64,000 nucleotides of DNA from Streptococcus sp. (GTDB lineage Bacteria; Bacillota; Bacilli; Lactobacillales; Streptococcaceae). The notes beneath the pieces are model-generated. The model did no database searches and was not told the DNA's origin. It worked only from the letters and a program-made list of their open reading frames with translations. How positions within the stretch are numbered: the stretch's first letter is position 1; each line of letters starts with the position of its first letter. Location: the NCBI RefSeq assembly GCF_030825805.1, contig NZ_JAPJPF010000001.1, positions 48,307 to 112,306 of the forward strand, in the 5' to 3' direction. The position numbers and the translations under genes are program-made. Below, in pieces: positions 28,213 through 38,569 of this stretch.

Positions 28213-28806
28213 CTATTTCACCAACATCTTCAGGGCAGACTTGATGTAGTTCTCAGCAGTATCCGTCGTTCCTTCAAAGAATTTCTTGATTTTCTTGAGT
28301 TCCGTCGCCTTGTAACCCAAGGCCAACATGGCTTCCATGGCTTCTTCCAAAGCTTGGTTTTCTTCTGTTGCCTTAGCTTTAGATTGAGCCGGTGCATCCT
28401 CTAGGTCAAGATTGATCTTGCCTTCTAGGTCCAAGACCATCTGTTGGGCTGTTTTCTTGCCGATCTTCGGAAACTTGGTCAAGTAGGTGATGTTCTTGCT
28501 TTCGATGGCTTGGACAAGGCCTGCATTGTCATCCGCAGCAATGATAGCTAGAGCTGACACTGGGCCAATTCCAGAGACTGAAATCAAGTTCAAAAAGAGC
28601 TGTTTCTCTTCTTCGGTCGCAAAGCCATAAAGAAGGTGAGCGTCTTCCCGGACTACTTGATGAAGATAGACTTGCACCTCTTGATTCATTTTACCAGAAT
28701 AGGCATAGGGATTGGCCACATGCAAGAGATAACCGATTCCAGCTGTCTCCACCACGATATATTTAGCGGTGATTTTCGTTAAGATTCCTTTAATGTATTC
28801 GTACAT
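28213..28806 (-). CDS. ruvA: Holliday junction branch-migration protein RuvA
   Basis: A 197-residue protein with three expected domains: an OB fold ([20 protein letters not shown]), tandem helix-hairpin-helix motifs ([14 protein letters not shown] and [14 protein letters not shown], about residues 75-125) and a flexible linker before the domain III helix ([20 protein letters not shown]) that contacts RuvB. It targets the RuvB motor to four-way junctions. ruvB is not in this window. Confidence 0.96.
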   Translation of the reverse strand: MYEYIKGILTKITAKYIVVETAGIGYLLHVANPYAYSGKMNQEVQVYLHQVVREDAHLLYGFATEEEKQLFLNLISVSGIGPVSALAIIAADDNAGLVQAIESKNITYLTKFPKIGKKTAQQMVLDLEGKINLDLEDAPAQSKAKATEENQALEEAMEAMLALGYKATELKKIKKFFEGTTDTAENYIKSALKMLVK

Positions 28807-28826
28807 AAGATTCCTTTATTCTTTGT

Positions 28827-30773
28827 TTAATATTTTCCCAATTCTCGTAGGCTAGTGTGATTTTCCTGAATGCGTCGGAACATCTTTTCCATATCCGACT
28901 TGGTGAAGTTGACCAAAACCGGACGGCCATGAGGGCAGTTATAAGGGTTGTCGCATTGGGACAGTTGATAGATGAGATCGCGTGCAGAGTAATCGTCCAG
29001 TGTGTGGTTGGCCTTGATGGAGCGTTTGCAGGACATCATGATGGCCAACTCAGCCCGGTATTTCTTGATAGACACTTCCTTGGTCAAGAGGAGCATGTCA
29101 CACATTTCATAGATACCCGACTCGATCTCTTCTTCCTTCATCCAGATCGGATGCTCCCGCAAGATCAACTGGTTGGCTCCGTACTCTTCTAAGTAGACAC
29201 CCACTTCTTCTAAGAGGTGCTTGCGCTGTTGCAGGCGGATCAGATCGTCTGTAGGGAACTCAAAGATATAAGGCACCAGCAGTTGTTGCTGACTGCCGTC
29301 TACGTCCCCGATGCTCTCTCGGTACTCTTCGTATTTGACCCGCTCTTGGGCCGCATGTTGGTCGATGATATAGAGGCCCCCATTGCCTTGGGCAAAGAGA
29401 TAGGTCCCATGCATCTGACCAAAATATTCCAACTCTGGGAAGGTGGAGGCTTCCTCTCCCTCCAGCTTGTCATAGGCCTTGTCTAGACTAGCCAGATCCA
29501 ACTCTGGGTGATCCAGTTGGTCGTACTGAGGCGCCTTTCGCTCTGCAAACTTGATGGCTGTCGGTTTGGTCTCCTTTCCTTCATCCTGTGAAAAGAGAAG
29601 CGTTTGCTCTGAGAACATTTCATCATTTGGCTGGGATTCCCCGACCTCTGGACGGACAAAGAAATCTTCCTTGTCTCGGTCATAATAGAGGCTATTTTCT
29701 TTTAGAGGGAGGCTAGTCTGGACTGGCTTTTCTGTTCGACGAAGCGTCGACTTGGCCAGATTTTCCAGAGCATCTGGAATCAGATCTTGCTCTTTCAAAG
29801 CGGAGACAATTGCTTGGGAGATCAAGGCCATCAGGTCTCGTTCTTTAGAAATACGCACCTCTTGCTTGGTCGGGTGGACATTGACATCAGCTAGATAGGG
29901 GTCAATCTGAATATTGATGACAGCTATCGGGAAGCGTCCGACCATGAGTTTACTGCCGTAGCCGTCCAAAATAGCCCGGTTGAGCAAGAAATTCTTAATG
30001 TAACGGCCATTAATAAAAAGGCTGATGTAGTTGCGATTGGCCCGGGTTAGTTCTGGTAAAGAGACAAAGCCGGACACTTCAAAGTCCAAATCACCTGTCT
30101 CGATAGCAACCATTTTCTTGGCAGTAGCAAGGCCGTAGACTCCTGCGATGGCCTGGCGGAGATTCCCCGTCCCTGCCGTCCGTGTCATTTCATGGCCGTC
30201 ATTGATCAAGGTAAAGGCAATCTCTGGATGGGCCAGACTTAAGCGGTTGAGAATGTCGACGATATGGGACAGCTCTGCCTGTTGGCTCTTCATATATTTG
30301 AGGCGGGCTGGTGTATTGAAAAAGAGGTCCTCGACCTTGATTTTGGTCCCCACAGGGCTGGTCGCAGGCTCAAGAGAAGTAATTTCGCCCCCTTTAGCCT
30401 CTAGCTTGCTTCCATGACTAGCTCCTTCCTGAGCTGTTAGGATGGTCATAAGACTGACAGAGGCAATGGAGGGCAAGGCCTCTCCACGGAAGCCTAGGGT
30501 CCGAATCCGAAAGAGATCCGCTTGACTCTTGATCTTACTAGTCGCATGGCGACGAAGGGCTAATTCTACTTCCTCGTGGGCAATTCCCTGTCCATTATCC
30601 GTGATTTGAATGGTCTTTAAGCCAGCTTCTTCAATCTCTACGACAATCTGACTAGCCCCCGCATCGATGGAGTTTTCAACCAGTTCCTTGACCACACTAG
30701 CAGGGCGCTCGATGACCTCCCCGGCAGCGATCTGATTGGCTAGAATTTCTGGTAATTCGATAATCTGTGACAT
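28827..30773 (-). CDS. mutL: DNA mismatch repair protein MutL (HexB)
   Basis: A 648-residue protein. The GHKL ATPase domain shows [22 protein letters not shown] and [12 protein letters not shown] within the first 110 residues. After a variable linker (about 340-440) the carboxyl domain carries the metal-dependent nicking motif [14 protein letters not shown] near residue 470, as in bacteria without MutH, and the CPHGRPV zinc-site motif near 610. It couples MutS recognition to strand removal. It is the first gene of the mutL-ruvA-tag operon. Confidence 0.97.
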   Translation of the reverse strand: MSQIIELPEILANQIAAGEVIERPASVVKELVENSIDAGASQIVVEIEEAGLKTIQITDNGQGIAHEEVELALRRHATSKIKSQADLFRIRTLGFRGEALPSIASVSLMTILTAQEGASHGSKLEAKGGEITSLEPATSPVGTKIKVEDLFFNTPARLKYMKSQQAELSHIVDILNRLSLAHPEIAFTLINDGHEMTRTAGTGNLRQAIAGVYGLATAKKMVAIETGDLDFEVSGFVSLPELTRANRNYISLFINGRYIKNFLLNRAILDGYGSKLMVGRFPIAVINIQIDPYLADVNVHPTKQEVRISKERDLMALISQAIVSALKEQDLIPDALENLAKSTLRRTEKPVQTSLPLKENSLYYDRDKEDFFVRPEVGESQPNDEMFSEQTLLFSQDEGKETKPTAIKFAERKAPQYDQLDHPELDLASLDKAYDKLEGEEASTFPELEYFGQMHGTYLFAQGNGGLYIIDQHAAQERVKYEEYRESIGDVDGSQQQLLVPYIFEFPTDDLIRLQQRKHLLEEVGVYLEEYGANQLILREHPIWMKEEEIESGIYEMCDMLLLTKEVSIKKYRAELAIMMSCKRSIKANHTLDDYSARDLIYQLSQCDNPYNCPHGRPVLVNFTKSDMEKMFRRIQENHTSLRELGKY

Positions 30774-30929
30774 AGCTTCCTCTCTTATGTTTTATACGCG
30801 CATAGGTAGAACTATTATACCATATCTCCAAAGAAGCCCTCCGTTTGTAAAATCATCTACCCTAGTTCCACTAAAGATACTGGCTTACTACCAGATAAAC
30901 AGACAAAATGACCGAATAGACGAAAAACC

Positions 30930-30958
30930 TTGTCTTGATGCCTGAAAAAGTGTTTAAT
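30930..30958 (+). promoter_or_regulatory. Candidate promoter of the LytTR/DUF3021 pair
   Basis: TTGTCT and TTTAAT are 17 bp apart, about 68 bp before the LytTR ATG. The 253-bp gap upstream of this pair otherwise holds no gene and no clear repeated operator. Confidence 0.5.
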
Positions 30959-31026
30959 AGACTTGTAAGGAGGAGGTCCTGCTAGCGGACATCTGACTTC
31001 AAATCATAGAGTTAGAAGGGATTTGT

Positions 31027-31467
31027 ATGAAAGTAACAGTTACCATTGACCCCCATTTTCAAGAAGAAGGCGTAGCCATCACAGCGCCACAACCTAGCGA
31101 ACGCATCCAGAAAGTCCAACAATTCATAGAGGAATTGGACCAGAAGGAACGCTTGCGAGCGAAAAATGATGGGGAAACCTATCTTGTAGAGACCCACTTG
31201 TTTCATCGTTTCTATATTGAAAATCGGCAAGTGGTGGGGGAAACAAAGGATGATCACTTCATCCTCACAGGTCCACTTTACCAACTCTCTGAAGACTTGC
31301 CCATCTACTTTTTAAAAATTTCCCAATCTGAAATTATCAATACCAAAGAAATCGATCAGCTGTATTTTACCACCAGCGGATCGGTCCAAATCAATCTGAA
31401 AAACGGGACCATCACCTATTCGTCTCGTCGCTATTTAAAAGCTATTAAGGAGAAATTATCATGTTAA
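31027..31467 (+). CDS. LytTR-domain DNA-binding regulator
   Basis: A 146-residue protein without a receiver domain. The carboxyl two thirds (about residues 45-142) match the LytTR fold: ETYLVETHLFHRFYIENRQVV, then DLPIYFLKISQSEIINTKEI and the ending GTITYSSRRYLKAIKEKL, the usual recognition and last-helix segments. Stand-alone LytTR proteins paired with a membrane protein are known as LytTR regulatory systems, such as HdrRM and BrsRM of S. mutans, where the membrane partner inhibits the regulator. The downstream gene overlaps by 7 bp and encodes such a membrane protein. Targets here are unknown. Confidence 0.88.
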   Translation: MKVTVTIDPHFQEEGVAITAPQPSERIQKVQQFIEELDQKERLRAKNDGETYLVETHLFHRFYIENRQVVGETKDDHFILTGPLYQLSEDLPIYFLKISQSEIINTKEIDQLYFTTSGSVQINLKNGTITYSSRRYLKAIKEKLSC

Positions 31468-31919
31468 AGACTCATCTATCTAATGCCTCTAAAGGCATCT
31501 TCATCGGCCTTATCCTCTCTATCGTCTTTTCTTTCCTAAACTCACCTTCAACTTATATGCCTCTCAGTCCAAGTTCAGGCGTTGGACAATGGATGCAAGC
31601 CCACGACGTGCATGGATCCCTTGTCATGCTCTATTGTATCCTTATATGGGCTGGCATCGGCTTGCTCTTCAGCTTAGGAAAAAACCTGTTCAACAAAGAC
31701 TGGAGCCTCCTCCGTGCGACCCTCAGCCACTACCTTTTGATGCTCTTTGGTTTTCTACCTTTGGCAACCTTGGGAGGCTGGTTCCCAATCCAAATCAGCT
31801 TCTACATCTCCGTCATTATAGAGTTTAGCCTTGTTTACTTGGTTATCTGGGCTGTATCTTATCACATTTACAAGAAAAAAGTAGACGAGATCAACCAACA
31901 GTTGCAAGGGAAAGCTTAA
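31461..31919 (+). CDS. DUF3021 membrane protein, probable partner of the LytTR regulator
   Basis: A 152-residue protein with four membrane segments, at about residues 10-28, 50-72, 85-108 and 115-138, and a short basic cytosolic end (KKKVDEINQQLQ). The layout matches DUF3021 proteins that accompany LytTR regulators. The start codon lies inside the LytTR gene and is served by AAGGAG. By analogy with HdrM and BrsM it may hold the regulator inactive at the membrane; this is inferred from pairing, not seen in the sequence. Confidence 0.82.
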   Translation: MLKTHLSNASKGIFIGLILSIVFSFLNSPSTYMPLSPSSGVGQWMQAHDVHGSLVMLYCILIWAGIGLLFSLGKNLFNKDWSLLRATLSHYLLMLFGFLPLATLGGWFPIQISFYISVIIEFSLVYLVIWAVSYHIYKKKVDEINQQLQGKA

Positions 31920-31940
31920 AAAAGCAATCCTCATATAAAA

Positions 31941-31970
31941 ATCTCCCCGTGAAGCTCATCGCGGGGAGAT
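31941..31970. terminator. Bidirectional terminator between the DUF3021 gene and mutS
   Basis: ATCTCCCC/GGGGAGAT stem with CTTGTTTT on the plus side and an A/T-rich flank on the other; the two genes converge on it. Confidence 0.8.
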
Positions 31971-31976
31971 CTTGTT

Positions 31977-34520
31977 TTATAATTTCTTTTTCATCTCGGC
32001 AACTGCCATCATGACTTCCATCGGGGTCATGTTGTAGATATCGAGATTCTTCAACTCTTCTAAGACAGAGTGGGAGGAAGTTGCTTCAAACAAGGATATC
32101 TGTTCTCCGACCTGTGGAGAGGATTCTTGTGTTGGAGTCGCCATCGGCACTTCGTGGCTTTGGCCTTCTAATTGACTCAAGATAGTATCTGCCCGCTTCA
32201 AGAGATCGCTTGGCAGCCCGGCAATCTTGGCCACATGGATCCCATAGGATTTATCCGCTGGTCCCTCTTCAATCCGGTGCAAGAAGGTCACTTGGCCATC
32301 CTTCTCCAAGGTTGCGACATGGACATTGCGCAAGCGAGATAGGGTCTGCTCCAAGTCGGTCAACTCATGGTAGTGGGTGGCAAAGAGCGTTTTGGCCCCT
32401 GTCCGGTCATGGATGTATTCGATGATGGCTTGAGCCAGAGCCATCCCATCATAGGTCGCCGTCCCCCGTCCCAACTCATCAAACAAGATAAGAGAAGCCG
32501 GAGTCGCTTGGCGAATGGCATTGTTGGCCTCCATCATCTCAACCATAAAGGTCGATTGGCCGGACACCAAGTCATCTGCAGCCCCAATCCGGGTATAAAT
32601 GGCATCAAAGAGAGGGAGGGTCGCCGCCTGAGCCGGTACAAAGGAGCCAAGCTGAGCCATAATGACAATGATGGCCAACTGGCGCATATAGGTGGACTTC
32701 CCGCTCATATTGGGCCCCGTAATCAACTGGATATCACAGGTCTCATCCATGGAAATGCTGTTGGGGATGTAGCTTTGAACCCCCATCACCTTCTCAACAA
32801 CTGGGTGACGCCCCTTCTCAATCCGGATATCACGCGCCTCTTGGAAGACTGGCCGGGTCAGTTGTTGTCTTTCAGCTACACAGGCCAACCCTTGCAAGAC
32901 GTCCACCGTTGCTAGGGCTTGGGCTAGGGACTGCAAGCGCTGAATGTACTTGCCGACTTCCTCTCTGATCCGTAGGAAAATCGCATACTCTAGGCTAGTC
33001 GACTGTTCCCGAGCTTCTAGCATCTCCCCTTCAATCCGAGCCAGTTCCTCTGTCCCAAAGCGCTCAGAATTTTTCAAGGTCGCCTTGCGGAAGAAATGTG
33101 CTGGCACACGGGATAATTGGGAATTGGTCACATGGAAATAGTAGCCATCTTTTTTGTTGTAGTCGATTTTAAGTCCGGTGATGCCGCTGGCTTCCCGTTC
33201 TTTGGCTTCAATCTCTGCAATCCAGCCGGTCCCTTCCCGGAGGACGACACGGTACTGGTCCAGAGTTGGGTCAAAGCCGGTACGGATGATATTGCCTTCT
33301 GTTAGAACAATCGGGGCATCCGGATCAATCGCAGCTTCGATGAGACGGCAAAGCTCTGGTAGCTCATCTAACTGGGCGATGAGGAGGTCTAGCACCGGCT
33401 CTCCCATCTCGACCAAGAGCGACTTGATCAAGGGAACATGGCGTAGGGTTTCTCCCAACTGCAAGAGGTCCTTGGGAGTGGTCTTACCAAAGGAAACCCG
33501 ACTGGCCAAGCGCTCGATGTCATAGACACCCTTGAGACGATCTGCCAGATCGTTTCGCTCAAAGAAATGGTCCAAGAAGACCTGGATAATCTCTTGGCGT
33601 TCTTCGATCCGATGGCGATCCATCAAAGGCTTCTGGATCCATGCCCGCAAGAGACGGCCTCCCATGGCTGTCTTGCTTTCATCTAGGAGCCAGTAGAGAC
33701 TGCCATGTTTCTTGCCAGTCCGAGCATTTTCTGTCAAGTCCAAACTCGCCTTGGTCGCATAATCCATCTGCAAGAAATCGCGGACTTCATAGTGATGGGC
33801 AGGCTTGATATGGTGGAGTTCCCGCTTCTGGGTTTCCTGTACGTATTGGAGCAGGCCTCCTGCCGCTATTCTTTCCAAATGAGTCAAGTCAGCCCCTAAA
33901 AGTTGGACATCCTCCGACACTTCTGAGATAGGGGAGAGCAAGAGGTTCATTTGCCCAAGAAGGACTCTTTCTTCCATTTCTGACAAGGAGTAGGTCAGGA
34001 CAATCTCACGCGCCCGTAGGTTGCGGATCTCCCCACAGACCATGGCAAAATCATTTAGACTGGTAACCTGAAACTCCCCGGTCACTAGGTCCATATAGGC
34101 AAGGCCATAATCCGTCTCATCATGAGACAAGGCTACCAGGAAGTTGTTAGCGCTGTCTGGCTTGGTCGAATCGACAACGGTCCCCGGAGTAATGACTTGG
34201 ACCACTTCCCGTTTGACTACACCGACGGCTTGCTTGGGATCTTCCATCTGCTCTGCAATAGCTACCTTGTAACCTTTTTCGATCAAGACATCGATGTACT
34301 GCTGGGCTGAATGATAGGGAACTCCAGCCATGGGAATCGGATTTTCTGCATTTTTATTCCGAGAGGTCAAAGAAATCTCTAAAATCTGAGCTGCATTGAT
34401 GGCATCTTCATAAAAGAGCTCGTAAAAATCCCCCATCCGAAAGAGCAAAAAAGCATCCGGATAGTCTTTTTTGATATCTAGGTATTGCTGCATGCCAGGT
34501 GATATTTTTTCTGCTGCCAT
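31977..34520 (-). CDS. mutS: DNA mismatch repair protein MutS (HexA)
   Basis: An 847-residue MutS of normal length. The mismatch-reading Phe-x-Glu is F32-Y33-E34 in [10 protein letters not shown]. The ATPase core has Walker [10 protein letters not shown] near residue 600, [13 protein letters not shown] as Walker B, and the signature [10 protein letters not shown] short helix-turn-helix dimerisation end closes the protein ([19 protein letters not shown]). It recognises mismatches and recruits MutL. It is separated from mutL by the plus-strand LytTR pair. Confidence 0.97.
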   Translation of the reverse strand: MAAEKISPGMQQYLDIKKDYPDAFLLFRMGDFYELFYEDAINAAQILEISLTSRNKNAENPIPMAGVPYHSAQQYIDVLIEKGYKVAIAEQMEDPKQAVGVVKREVVQVITPGTVVDSTKPDSANNFLVALSHDETDYGLAYMDLVTGEFQVTSLNDFAMVCGEIRNLRAREIVLTYSLSEMEERVLLGQMNLLLSPISEVSEDVQLLGADLTHLERIAAGGLLQYVQETQKRELHHIKPAHHYEVRDFLQMDYATKASLDLTENARTGKKHGSLYWLLDESKTAMGGRLLRAWIQKPLMDRHRIEERQEIIQVFLDHFFERNDLADRLKGVYDIERLASRVSFGKTTPKDLLQLGETLRHVPLIKSLLVEMGEPVLDLLIAQLDELPELCRLIEAAIDPDAPIVLTEGNIIRTGFDPTLDQYRVVLREGTGWIAEIEAKEREASGITGLKIDYNKKDGYYFHVTNSQLSRVPAHFFRKATLKNSERFGTEELARIEGEMLEAREQSTSLEYAIFLRIREEVGKYIQRLQSLAQALATVDVLQGLACVAERQQLTRPVFQEARDIRIEKGRHPVVEKVMGVQSYIPNSISMDETCDIQLITGPNMSGKSTYMRQLAIIVIMAQLGSFVPAQAATLPLFDAIYTRIGAADDLVSGQSTFMVEMMEANNAIRQATPASLILFDELGRGTATYDGMALAQAIIEYIHDRTGAKTLFATHYHELTDLEQTLSRLRNVHVATLEKDGQVTFLHRIEEGPADKSYGIHVAKIAGLPSDLLKRADTILSQLEGQSHEVPMATPTQESSPQVGEQISLFEATSSHSVLEELKNLDIYNMTPMEVMMAVAEMKKKL

Positions 34521-34583
34521 ATCGTTCCTTTTCTATATCATTGCATTCATTCTGAGTGCTTACTCCAACTCTAAACTGACATA

Positions 34584-34618
34584 AAAGGAGGGCCGATCCC
34601 TTTCTGGACTGGTCCCTC
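34584..34618 (-). terminator. Candidate terminator after argR
   Basis: GAGGGCC and GGTCCCTC form an imperfect stem on the minus strand, followed by TTTT, 9 bp past the argR stop codon. Confidence 0.5.
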
Positions 34619-34626
34619 GCCCTTGA

Positions 34627-35070
34627 CTAGTGACTAGAATGTTGGAGAATGTTCTGCTGGACTGTTTGTGCTACTTCTTGGTCCTTGCAAACAATTAAGA
34701 GGGTATTGGCCCCTGCTACGGTACCAAGGATTTGATCATCCAAAATCTCATCGACTGCGTTGGCTAAAATAGCCGCTTCTCCCAGCTCCGTCCGAACAAC
34801 CAATGTGAACTCCGCTCTCGAGACCACTTGTGCATATTGAGCAATCAGTCTAAAAATATCTGTTCGATCTGGTTCGTCTGCTAATTTATAATAGAGGCCA
34901 CCCTTTTCCTTTACCTTGATCAGACCGATTTCTCGTAGGTCTCTAGATAAGGTGGTCTGGGTCACTCCCGCCCCTCTTTGATCTAGGCGGTCTTGAATGT
35001 CTTTTTGCGTCGATAACTTCTCATGTTGAATAATTTCTCGAATCAAAAGCTGACGTTCATCTTTTTTCAT
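34627..35070 (-). CDS. argR: ArgR/AhrC family arginine repressor
   Basis: A 147-residue protein. The winged helix occupies residues 1-65, with the recognition segment VTQTTLSRDLREIGL. The carboxyl oligomerisation domain (about 75-147) contains LGTVAGANTLLIVCKD. In canonical ArgR/AhrC this position reads GTxxGDDT, the two Asp binding arginine; here they are Ala and Asn. It may therefore act without arginine or together with a second paralogue, as lactic acid bacteria do. It is divergent from argS with about 100 bp between, and an ARG-box-like sequence lies there. Confidence 0.9.
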   Translation of the reverse strand: MKKDERQLLIREIIQHEKLSTQKDIQDRLDQRGAGVTQTTLSRDLREIGLIKVKEKGGLYYKLADEPDRTDIFRLIAQYAQVVSRAEFTLVVRTELGEAAILANAVDEILDDQILGTVAGANTLLIVCKDQEVAQTVQQNILQHSSH

Positions 35071-35082
35071 TTTTGCTCCACT

Positions 35083-35107
35083 TTTGAATAATTATACTTT
35101 GATTATA
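35083..35107 (-). promoter_or_regulatory. ARG-box-like operator and -10 elements before argR
   Basis: TGAATAATTATACT resembles the ARG box TGAAT-WWWW-ATTCA, perfect in the left half. It overlaps two TATAAT -10 candidates read on the minus strand (35091-35096 and 35102-35107). Autoregulation is likely but inferred. Confidence 0.5.
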
Positions 35108-35116
35108 CCAAAAAGT

Positions 35117-35146
35117 TTGAAGAAAGGCCGAATTTTGTGATAGAAT
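35117..35146 (+). promoter_or_regulatory. Promoter of argS
   Basis: TTGAAG, an 18-bp spacer and TAGAAT, with TG just upstream of the -10, about 27 bp before the argS ATG. No T-box leader fits in the short space. Confidence 0.65.
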
Positions 35147-35172
35147 AGTAACAAAAGACCAAAGGAGCTACT

Positions 35173-36861
35173 ATGAATCATAAAGAACTTATTGCAAGTG
35201 AATTGGCAAAAGTCATTGAAGGCTTAGACCAAGAAACTATCTTAAATTTACTAGAGCAACCAAAATCTTCAGACCTTGGAGACATCGCTTTTCCTGCCTT
35301 TTCTTTGGCTAAAATCGAACGCAAAGCTCCTCAAGCGATTGCTGCTGATATTGCGGAAAAAATCGATGCCTCTCACTTTGAAAAAGTCGTTGCTACTGGT
35401 CCTTATGTAAACTTCTTCTTAGATAAATCACAAATCTCTGACCAAGTTATCAAAGCCGTTATCCAAGCGGGTGCAGCCTATGGACAACAAGAAGAAGGTC
35501 AAGGAGCGAACGTGACTATCGACCTTTCTAGTCCAAACATCGCAAAACCTTTCTCAGTTGGTCACCTACGTTCAACCGTTATCGGAGATGCTATTTCAAA
35601 CATCTATAAAAAAATGGGCTACAATACCATTAAAATCAACCACTTGGGAGACTGGGGCAAACAGTTCGGTCTCTTGATGGTGGCTTACAAAAAATGGGGT
35701 AGCAAGGAAGCCGTCGAAGCCAATCCAATCGATGAATTGTTGAAACTCTATGTCCGCATCAATGCCGAAATCGAAAATGATCCTGCTTTGGATGAGGAAG
35801 GACGTCTCTGGTTCAAGAAATTGGAAGATGGAGATCCAGAAGCGACTGAATTGTGGCAATGGTTCCGTGACGAAAGCTTGGTAGAATTCAACCGTATCTA
35901 CAAACTCCTCGGTGTTGAATTTGACAGCTTAAACGGAGAAGCTTTCTACAATGACAAGATGGATGAAGCTGTCCAAATCCTTGAAGAAAAAGGCTTGTTG
36001 AAAGAGTCTAAGGGAGCTAGCATCGTTGAGTTGGATGATGTCAACCTTCCACCAGCTATGATTAAGAAATCAGACGGCGCTACTCTTTATATCACTCGTG
36101 ATATCGCCACTGCTATCTACCGTGCACGGACTTACAACTTTGTGAAAAACATCTATGCTGTAGGTCAAGAACAATCCAACCACTTCCGTCAGTTGAAAGC
36201 TGTTTTGAAGAAAATGGGATTTGACTGGAGCGACGATATGATCCACGTTGACTTTGGTTTGGTCACAAAGAACCGCCAAAAATTGTCAACTCGTAAAGGA
36301 AATATCATCCTGCTCGAACCAACCCTTCAAGAAGCCATCTCTCGTGCCAAAGCGCAGATCGAAGAAAAGAACCCTGAATTGGAAAACAAGGAAGAAGTGG
36401 CACATGCAGTCGGTGTTGGTGCCGTTAAATTCTACGACTTGAAGACAGACCGTCGCAACGGGTATGACTTTGACCTTGAAGCCATGGTATCCTTCGAAGG
36501 GGAAACTGGACCATACGTACAATACGCATACGCACGTATCCAATCCATCCTGCGCAAAGCCAACTTCACACCATCTGCAGATGCAACATACAGCTTGAAC
36601 GACCCAGAAAGCTGGGAAATTATCAAACTTCTCCAAGACTTCTCTCGTGTCGTGAAACGTGCTGCTGAAAACTATGATCCATCCTTAATTGCTAAATATG
36701 CGATTAACTTGGCTCAAGCCTTCAACAAGTACTATGCTCACACTCGTATCTTGGATGAAAGTCCAGAACGCGATAGCCGCCTAGCTCTTAGCTATTCAAC
36801 AGCAGTTGTCTTGAAAGAAGCCCTTCGCTTACTTGGTGTCGATGCACCTGAGAAAATGTAA
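35173..36861 (+). CDS. argS: Arginyl-tRNA synthetase
   Basis: A 562-residue class I synthetase. The HIGH-type signature is [17 protein letters not shown] near residues 118-134. The KMSKS counterpart is KLSTRKGN near 375, as in bacterial ArgS that lack the canonical lysines. The amino-terminal ArgS-specific tRNA-binding domain (residues 1-90) and the anticodon DALR domain (from [15 protein letters not shown], about 450-562) are both complete. It charges tRNA-Arg in the cytosol. Confidence 0.97.
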   Translation: MNHKELIASELAKVIEGLDQETILNLLEQPKSSDLGDIAFPAFSLAKIERKAPQAIAADIAEKIDASHFEKVVATGPYVNFFLDKSQISDQVIKAVIQAGAAYGQQEEGQGANVTIDLSSPNIAKPFSVGHLRSTVIGDAISNIYKKMGYNTIKINHLGDWGKQFGLLMVAYKKWGSKEAVEANPIDELLKLYVRINAEIENDPALDEEGRLWFKKLEDGDPEATELWQWFRDESLVEFNRIYKLLGVEFDSLNGEAFYNDKMDEAVQILEEKGLLKESKGASIVELDDVNLPPAMIKKSDGATLYITRDIATAIYRARTYNFVKNIYAVGQEQSNHFRQLKAVLKKMGFDWSDDMIHVDFGLVTKNRQKLSTRKGNIILLEPTLQEAISRAKAQIEEKNPELENKEEVAHAVGVGAVKFYDLKTDRRNGYDFDLEAMVSFEGETGPYVQYAYARIQSILRKANFTPSADATYSLNDPESWEIIKLLQDFSRVVKRAAENYDPSLIAKYAINLAQAFNKYYAHTRILDESPERDSRLALSYSTAVVLKEALRLLGVDAPEKM

Positions 36862-36901
36862 TTTCTTCCTTACTTTTTGATAGGAAACCATCTCTTGTAG
36901 G

Positions 36902-36953
36902 GGTGAGAGGAATCGCTAAATAAACCTTATTTAGTTCCATCTCACTCCTTTTC
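36902..36953 (+). terminator. Terminator of argS
   Basis: A long nearly perfect hairpin: GTGAGA-GGAA-CTAAATAA against TTATTTAG-TTCC-TCTCAC, with a 3-base loop and two small bulges, followed by TCCTTTTC. Confidence 0.75.
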
Positions 36954-37027
36954 TCATGCTAAACACACCTATATTTTTAGGGATTATCGCTTCCCTTCAT
37001 CCATTATCTTATCCTCTGGAGAACCCT

Positions 37028-37273
37028 ATGAATCAAACTGTTTATATTCTTATTTTAGTTAGTCTGCTCATTCTCTTTTTAATCAATAAATACGAGAGAG
37101 AAAAACTGCAAAAGATTTTACAAGAACAACTCTTAAAAGATGAAGCCTTCAAAGCAAGCATCAAGGAACAAATCCAAACGACGGAAAACATCAACGATGT
37201 CATCCACGCCATCAATAAGGACTATCGCCTTGGCCTCTTGCTCTCGAAAGAAATCACCGATCAATTAAAATAA
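37028..37273 (+). CDS. Small membrane-anchored protein, unknown function
   Basis: I start at ATG 37028 (81 residues, MNQTVYILILVSLL) because GGAG lies 6 bp upstream; an upstream ATG would add 24 unlikely residues. One membrane segment covers residues 4-20, followed by a charged probable coiled coil (KYEREKLQKILQEQLLKDEA). The rest is hydrophilic (TTENINDVIHAINKDYRLGLLLSKEI). A hypothetical gene in this place behind argS is also found in pneumococcus. No function is known. Confidence 0.7.
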   Translation: MNQTVYILILVSLLILFLINKYEREKLQKILQEQLLKDEAFKASIKEQIQTTENINDVIHAINKDYRLGLLLSKEITDQLK

Positions 37274-37280
37274 GCCCTAA

Positions 37281-37310
37281 AAGAGGAGTCATACAAAATA
37301 TGACCCCTCT
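37281..37310 (+). terminator. Hairpin after the small membrane protein gene
   Basis: GAGG-GTCATA against TATGAC-CCTC with one mismatch and a 5-base loop, 8 bp after the stop; the tail is C/T-mixed, so strength is doubtful. Confidence 0.4.
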
Positions 37311-37330
37311 CTCTTCAACCGCAACAAATA

Positions 37331-37360
37331 AGAACCAAGCATAGGCTTGGTTCTTTTGTT
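37331..37360. terminator. Bidirectional terminator before nrdI
   Basis: AGAACCAAGC/GCTTGGTTCT perfect stem with a 3-base loop, then TTTGTTTT; it ends at the nrdI stop codon and serves converging genes. Confidence 0.8.
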
Positions 37361-37816
37361 TTAAAGACGATACAAATCTTCTACAATGGCCGCTACTTTT
37401 TTGATATCCCCTAGCATTCCTCTCATCTCAAAGTCTGCTAGCATAGGGAAACCAAAGCGTTGGCTGTACTGCTTGGCCGTTAGGCAATATTGATTGTTGA
37501 AGTTGCGATTTCCTGATCCTACAACTCCCAAGCATTTAGTGGCATTGTCTCCATAGGCGATAAAGTCTGCTACATCGGTCGTTAAAATTTCCACATCTCC
37601 ATTATCAACACCATTTCCTCCTTCTAGGTAGGTCGGCAAAAAGGCGATAAAAGGTGTATCAACTTCAAAGAAGGGCTTCCCTTCTTTGACTAGGTCTTTG
37701 ACATGGATTTTTTCAATGACCAAGTCAGGGTACTGCTCCCATAGATAATCACTGAGACGACGAACAAAACTTTCAGTATTGCCACTTAAACTGATATAGA
37801 CAAAACATACTTTCAT
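37361..37816 (-). CDS. nrdI: NrdI flavodoxin
   Basis: A start at ATG 37816 (GGAG six bases upstream) gives 151 residues; a TTG four codons earlier is less likely. The flavin phosphate loop is YISLSGNTESF (residues 6-16). Other NrdI features are the central GGNGVDNGDVEILTTDV insertion and LGVVGSGNRNFNNQYC. NrdI supplies the oxidant for assembling the dimanganese-tyrosyl cofactor of class Ib ribonucleotide reductase NrdF. No nrdE, nrdF or nrdH is nearby, so it is a detached member, as often in streptococci. Confidence 0.9.
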   Translation of the reverse strand: MKVCFVYISLSGNTESFVRRLSDYLWEQYPDLVIEKIHVKDLVKEGKPFFEVDTPFIAFLPTYLEGGNGVDNGDVEILTTDVADFIAYGDNATKCLGVVGSGNRNFNNQYCLTAKQYSQRFGFPMLADFEMRGMLGDIKKVAAIVEDLYRL

Positions 37817-37883
37817 TTTCTTCTCCAATCAGACCAGCTCCTCTTCTTTGTTCCAGACTTGAGGAGTTTTTTAATGCTATGAT

Positions 37884-38396
37884 CTAAGCTTGAAGGTCGC
37901 TAGCTGGTCTATTTTTCAATTTGTAGAGGAGGATTCCCAAGTAAACAAGGGCTACAACCACACTCAAGACAAGTGCATATAAGCTAGAAGCCTGCAACAA
38001 GGTCCGCAATTTGTCTGACGTGATCACAGACATAGAAGAACGATAAGACAAGAAATTATGCAAGCTCATTAAGACAAAGGCACCAATCTGTCCCATATAG
38101 GCATAGGTCGCCTTAACAATATCCTTTTTAGACAGGAAGAAATAGGCAACTGCAATCAAGCCCCCAATCAAAAGAGATAGCAACAACCAAGCAATCGGTC
38201 CGCGTAAGGCTACGATTAATTTCTCAAGGAAGGCTTTGTATTCTTCCCGTTCAAGAGCAGTGGTTAAGTTCAAAGAAGCTGCCATTTCATCTGTGAGCTC
38301 CACTTTAGCCAATCCAAAGAAGGACTGAGCAGTTAATAGAGTTCCCATCGCTGATAGAGCTAGCAAGACATACATATAAATTGGATTTTTCTTCAT
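37884..38396 (-). CDS. Four-helix membrane protein of unknown function
   Basis: A 170-residue protein with membrane segments at about residues 5-25, 65-90, 100-115 and 135-160. A short extracellular loop follows the first segment (KVELTDEMAASLNLTTALEREEYK). No motif of a known transporter or enzyme is recognisable. It stands alone between nrdI and glgP. The coding potential is good (length, codon use, ATG with a ribosome site), the role unknown. Confidence 0.7.
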   Translation of the reverse strand: MKKNPIYMYVLLALSAMGTLLTAQSFFGLAKVELTDEMAASLNLTTALEREEYKAFLEKLIVALRGPIAWLLLSLLIGGLIAVAYFFLSKKDIVKATYAYMGQIGAFVLMSLHNFLSYRSSMSVITSDKLRTLLQASSLYALVLSVVVALVYLGILLYKLKNRPASDLQA

Positions 38397-38486
38397 TGTA
38401 TTTCCTCGTTTCTAATATCCATAGTATTTATTATAACGTGAACCTTAGGGAAGCGCAAGTTTAGATTTTCCCAGCGATCCTGTTCT

Positions 38487-38529
38487 AAAAAAGCTCCCTC
38501 TAAATCAGGATATGATTCAAAAGGAGCTC
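38487..38529 (-). terminator. Terminator of malQ-glgP
   Basis: On the minus strand GCTCC and GGAGC enclose an inner GAATCA/TGATTT stem; TTTTTT follows directly. It lies about 40 bp after the glgP stop. Confidence 0.75.
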
Positions 38530-38569
38530 TTCTTTCTAAGTATATTGCTTCTAGAATGTCGAAAACAAA

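Noticed and set aside
32367-32915. A 182-codon open frame antisense to mutS
   Set aside because: It lies wholly inside the well-conserved mutS gene on the opposite strand; composition follows the shadow of mutS codons and no ribosome site is present.
35071-35172. T-box leader for argS
   Set aside because: The space between promoter and ATG is about 20 bases, far too short.
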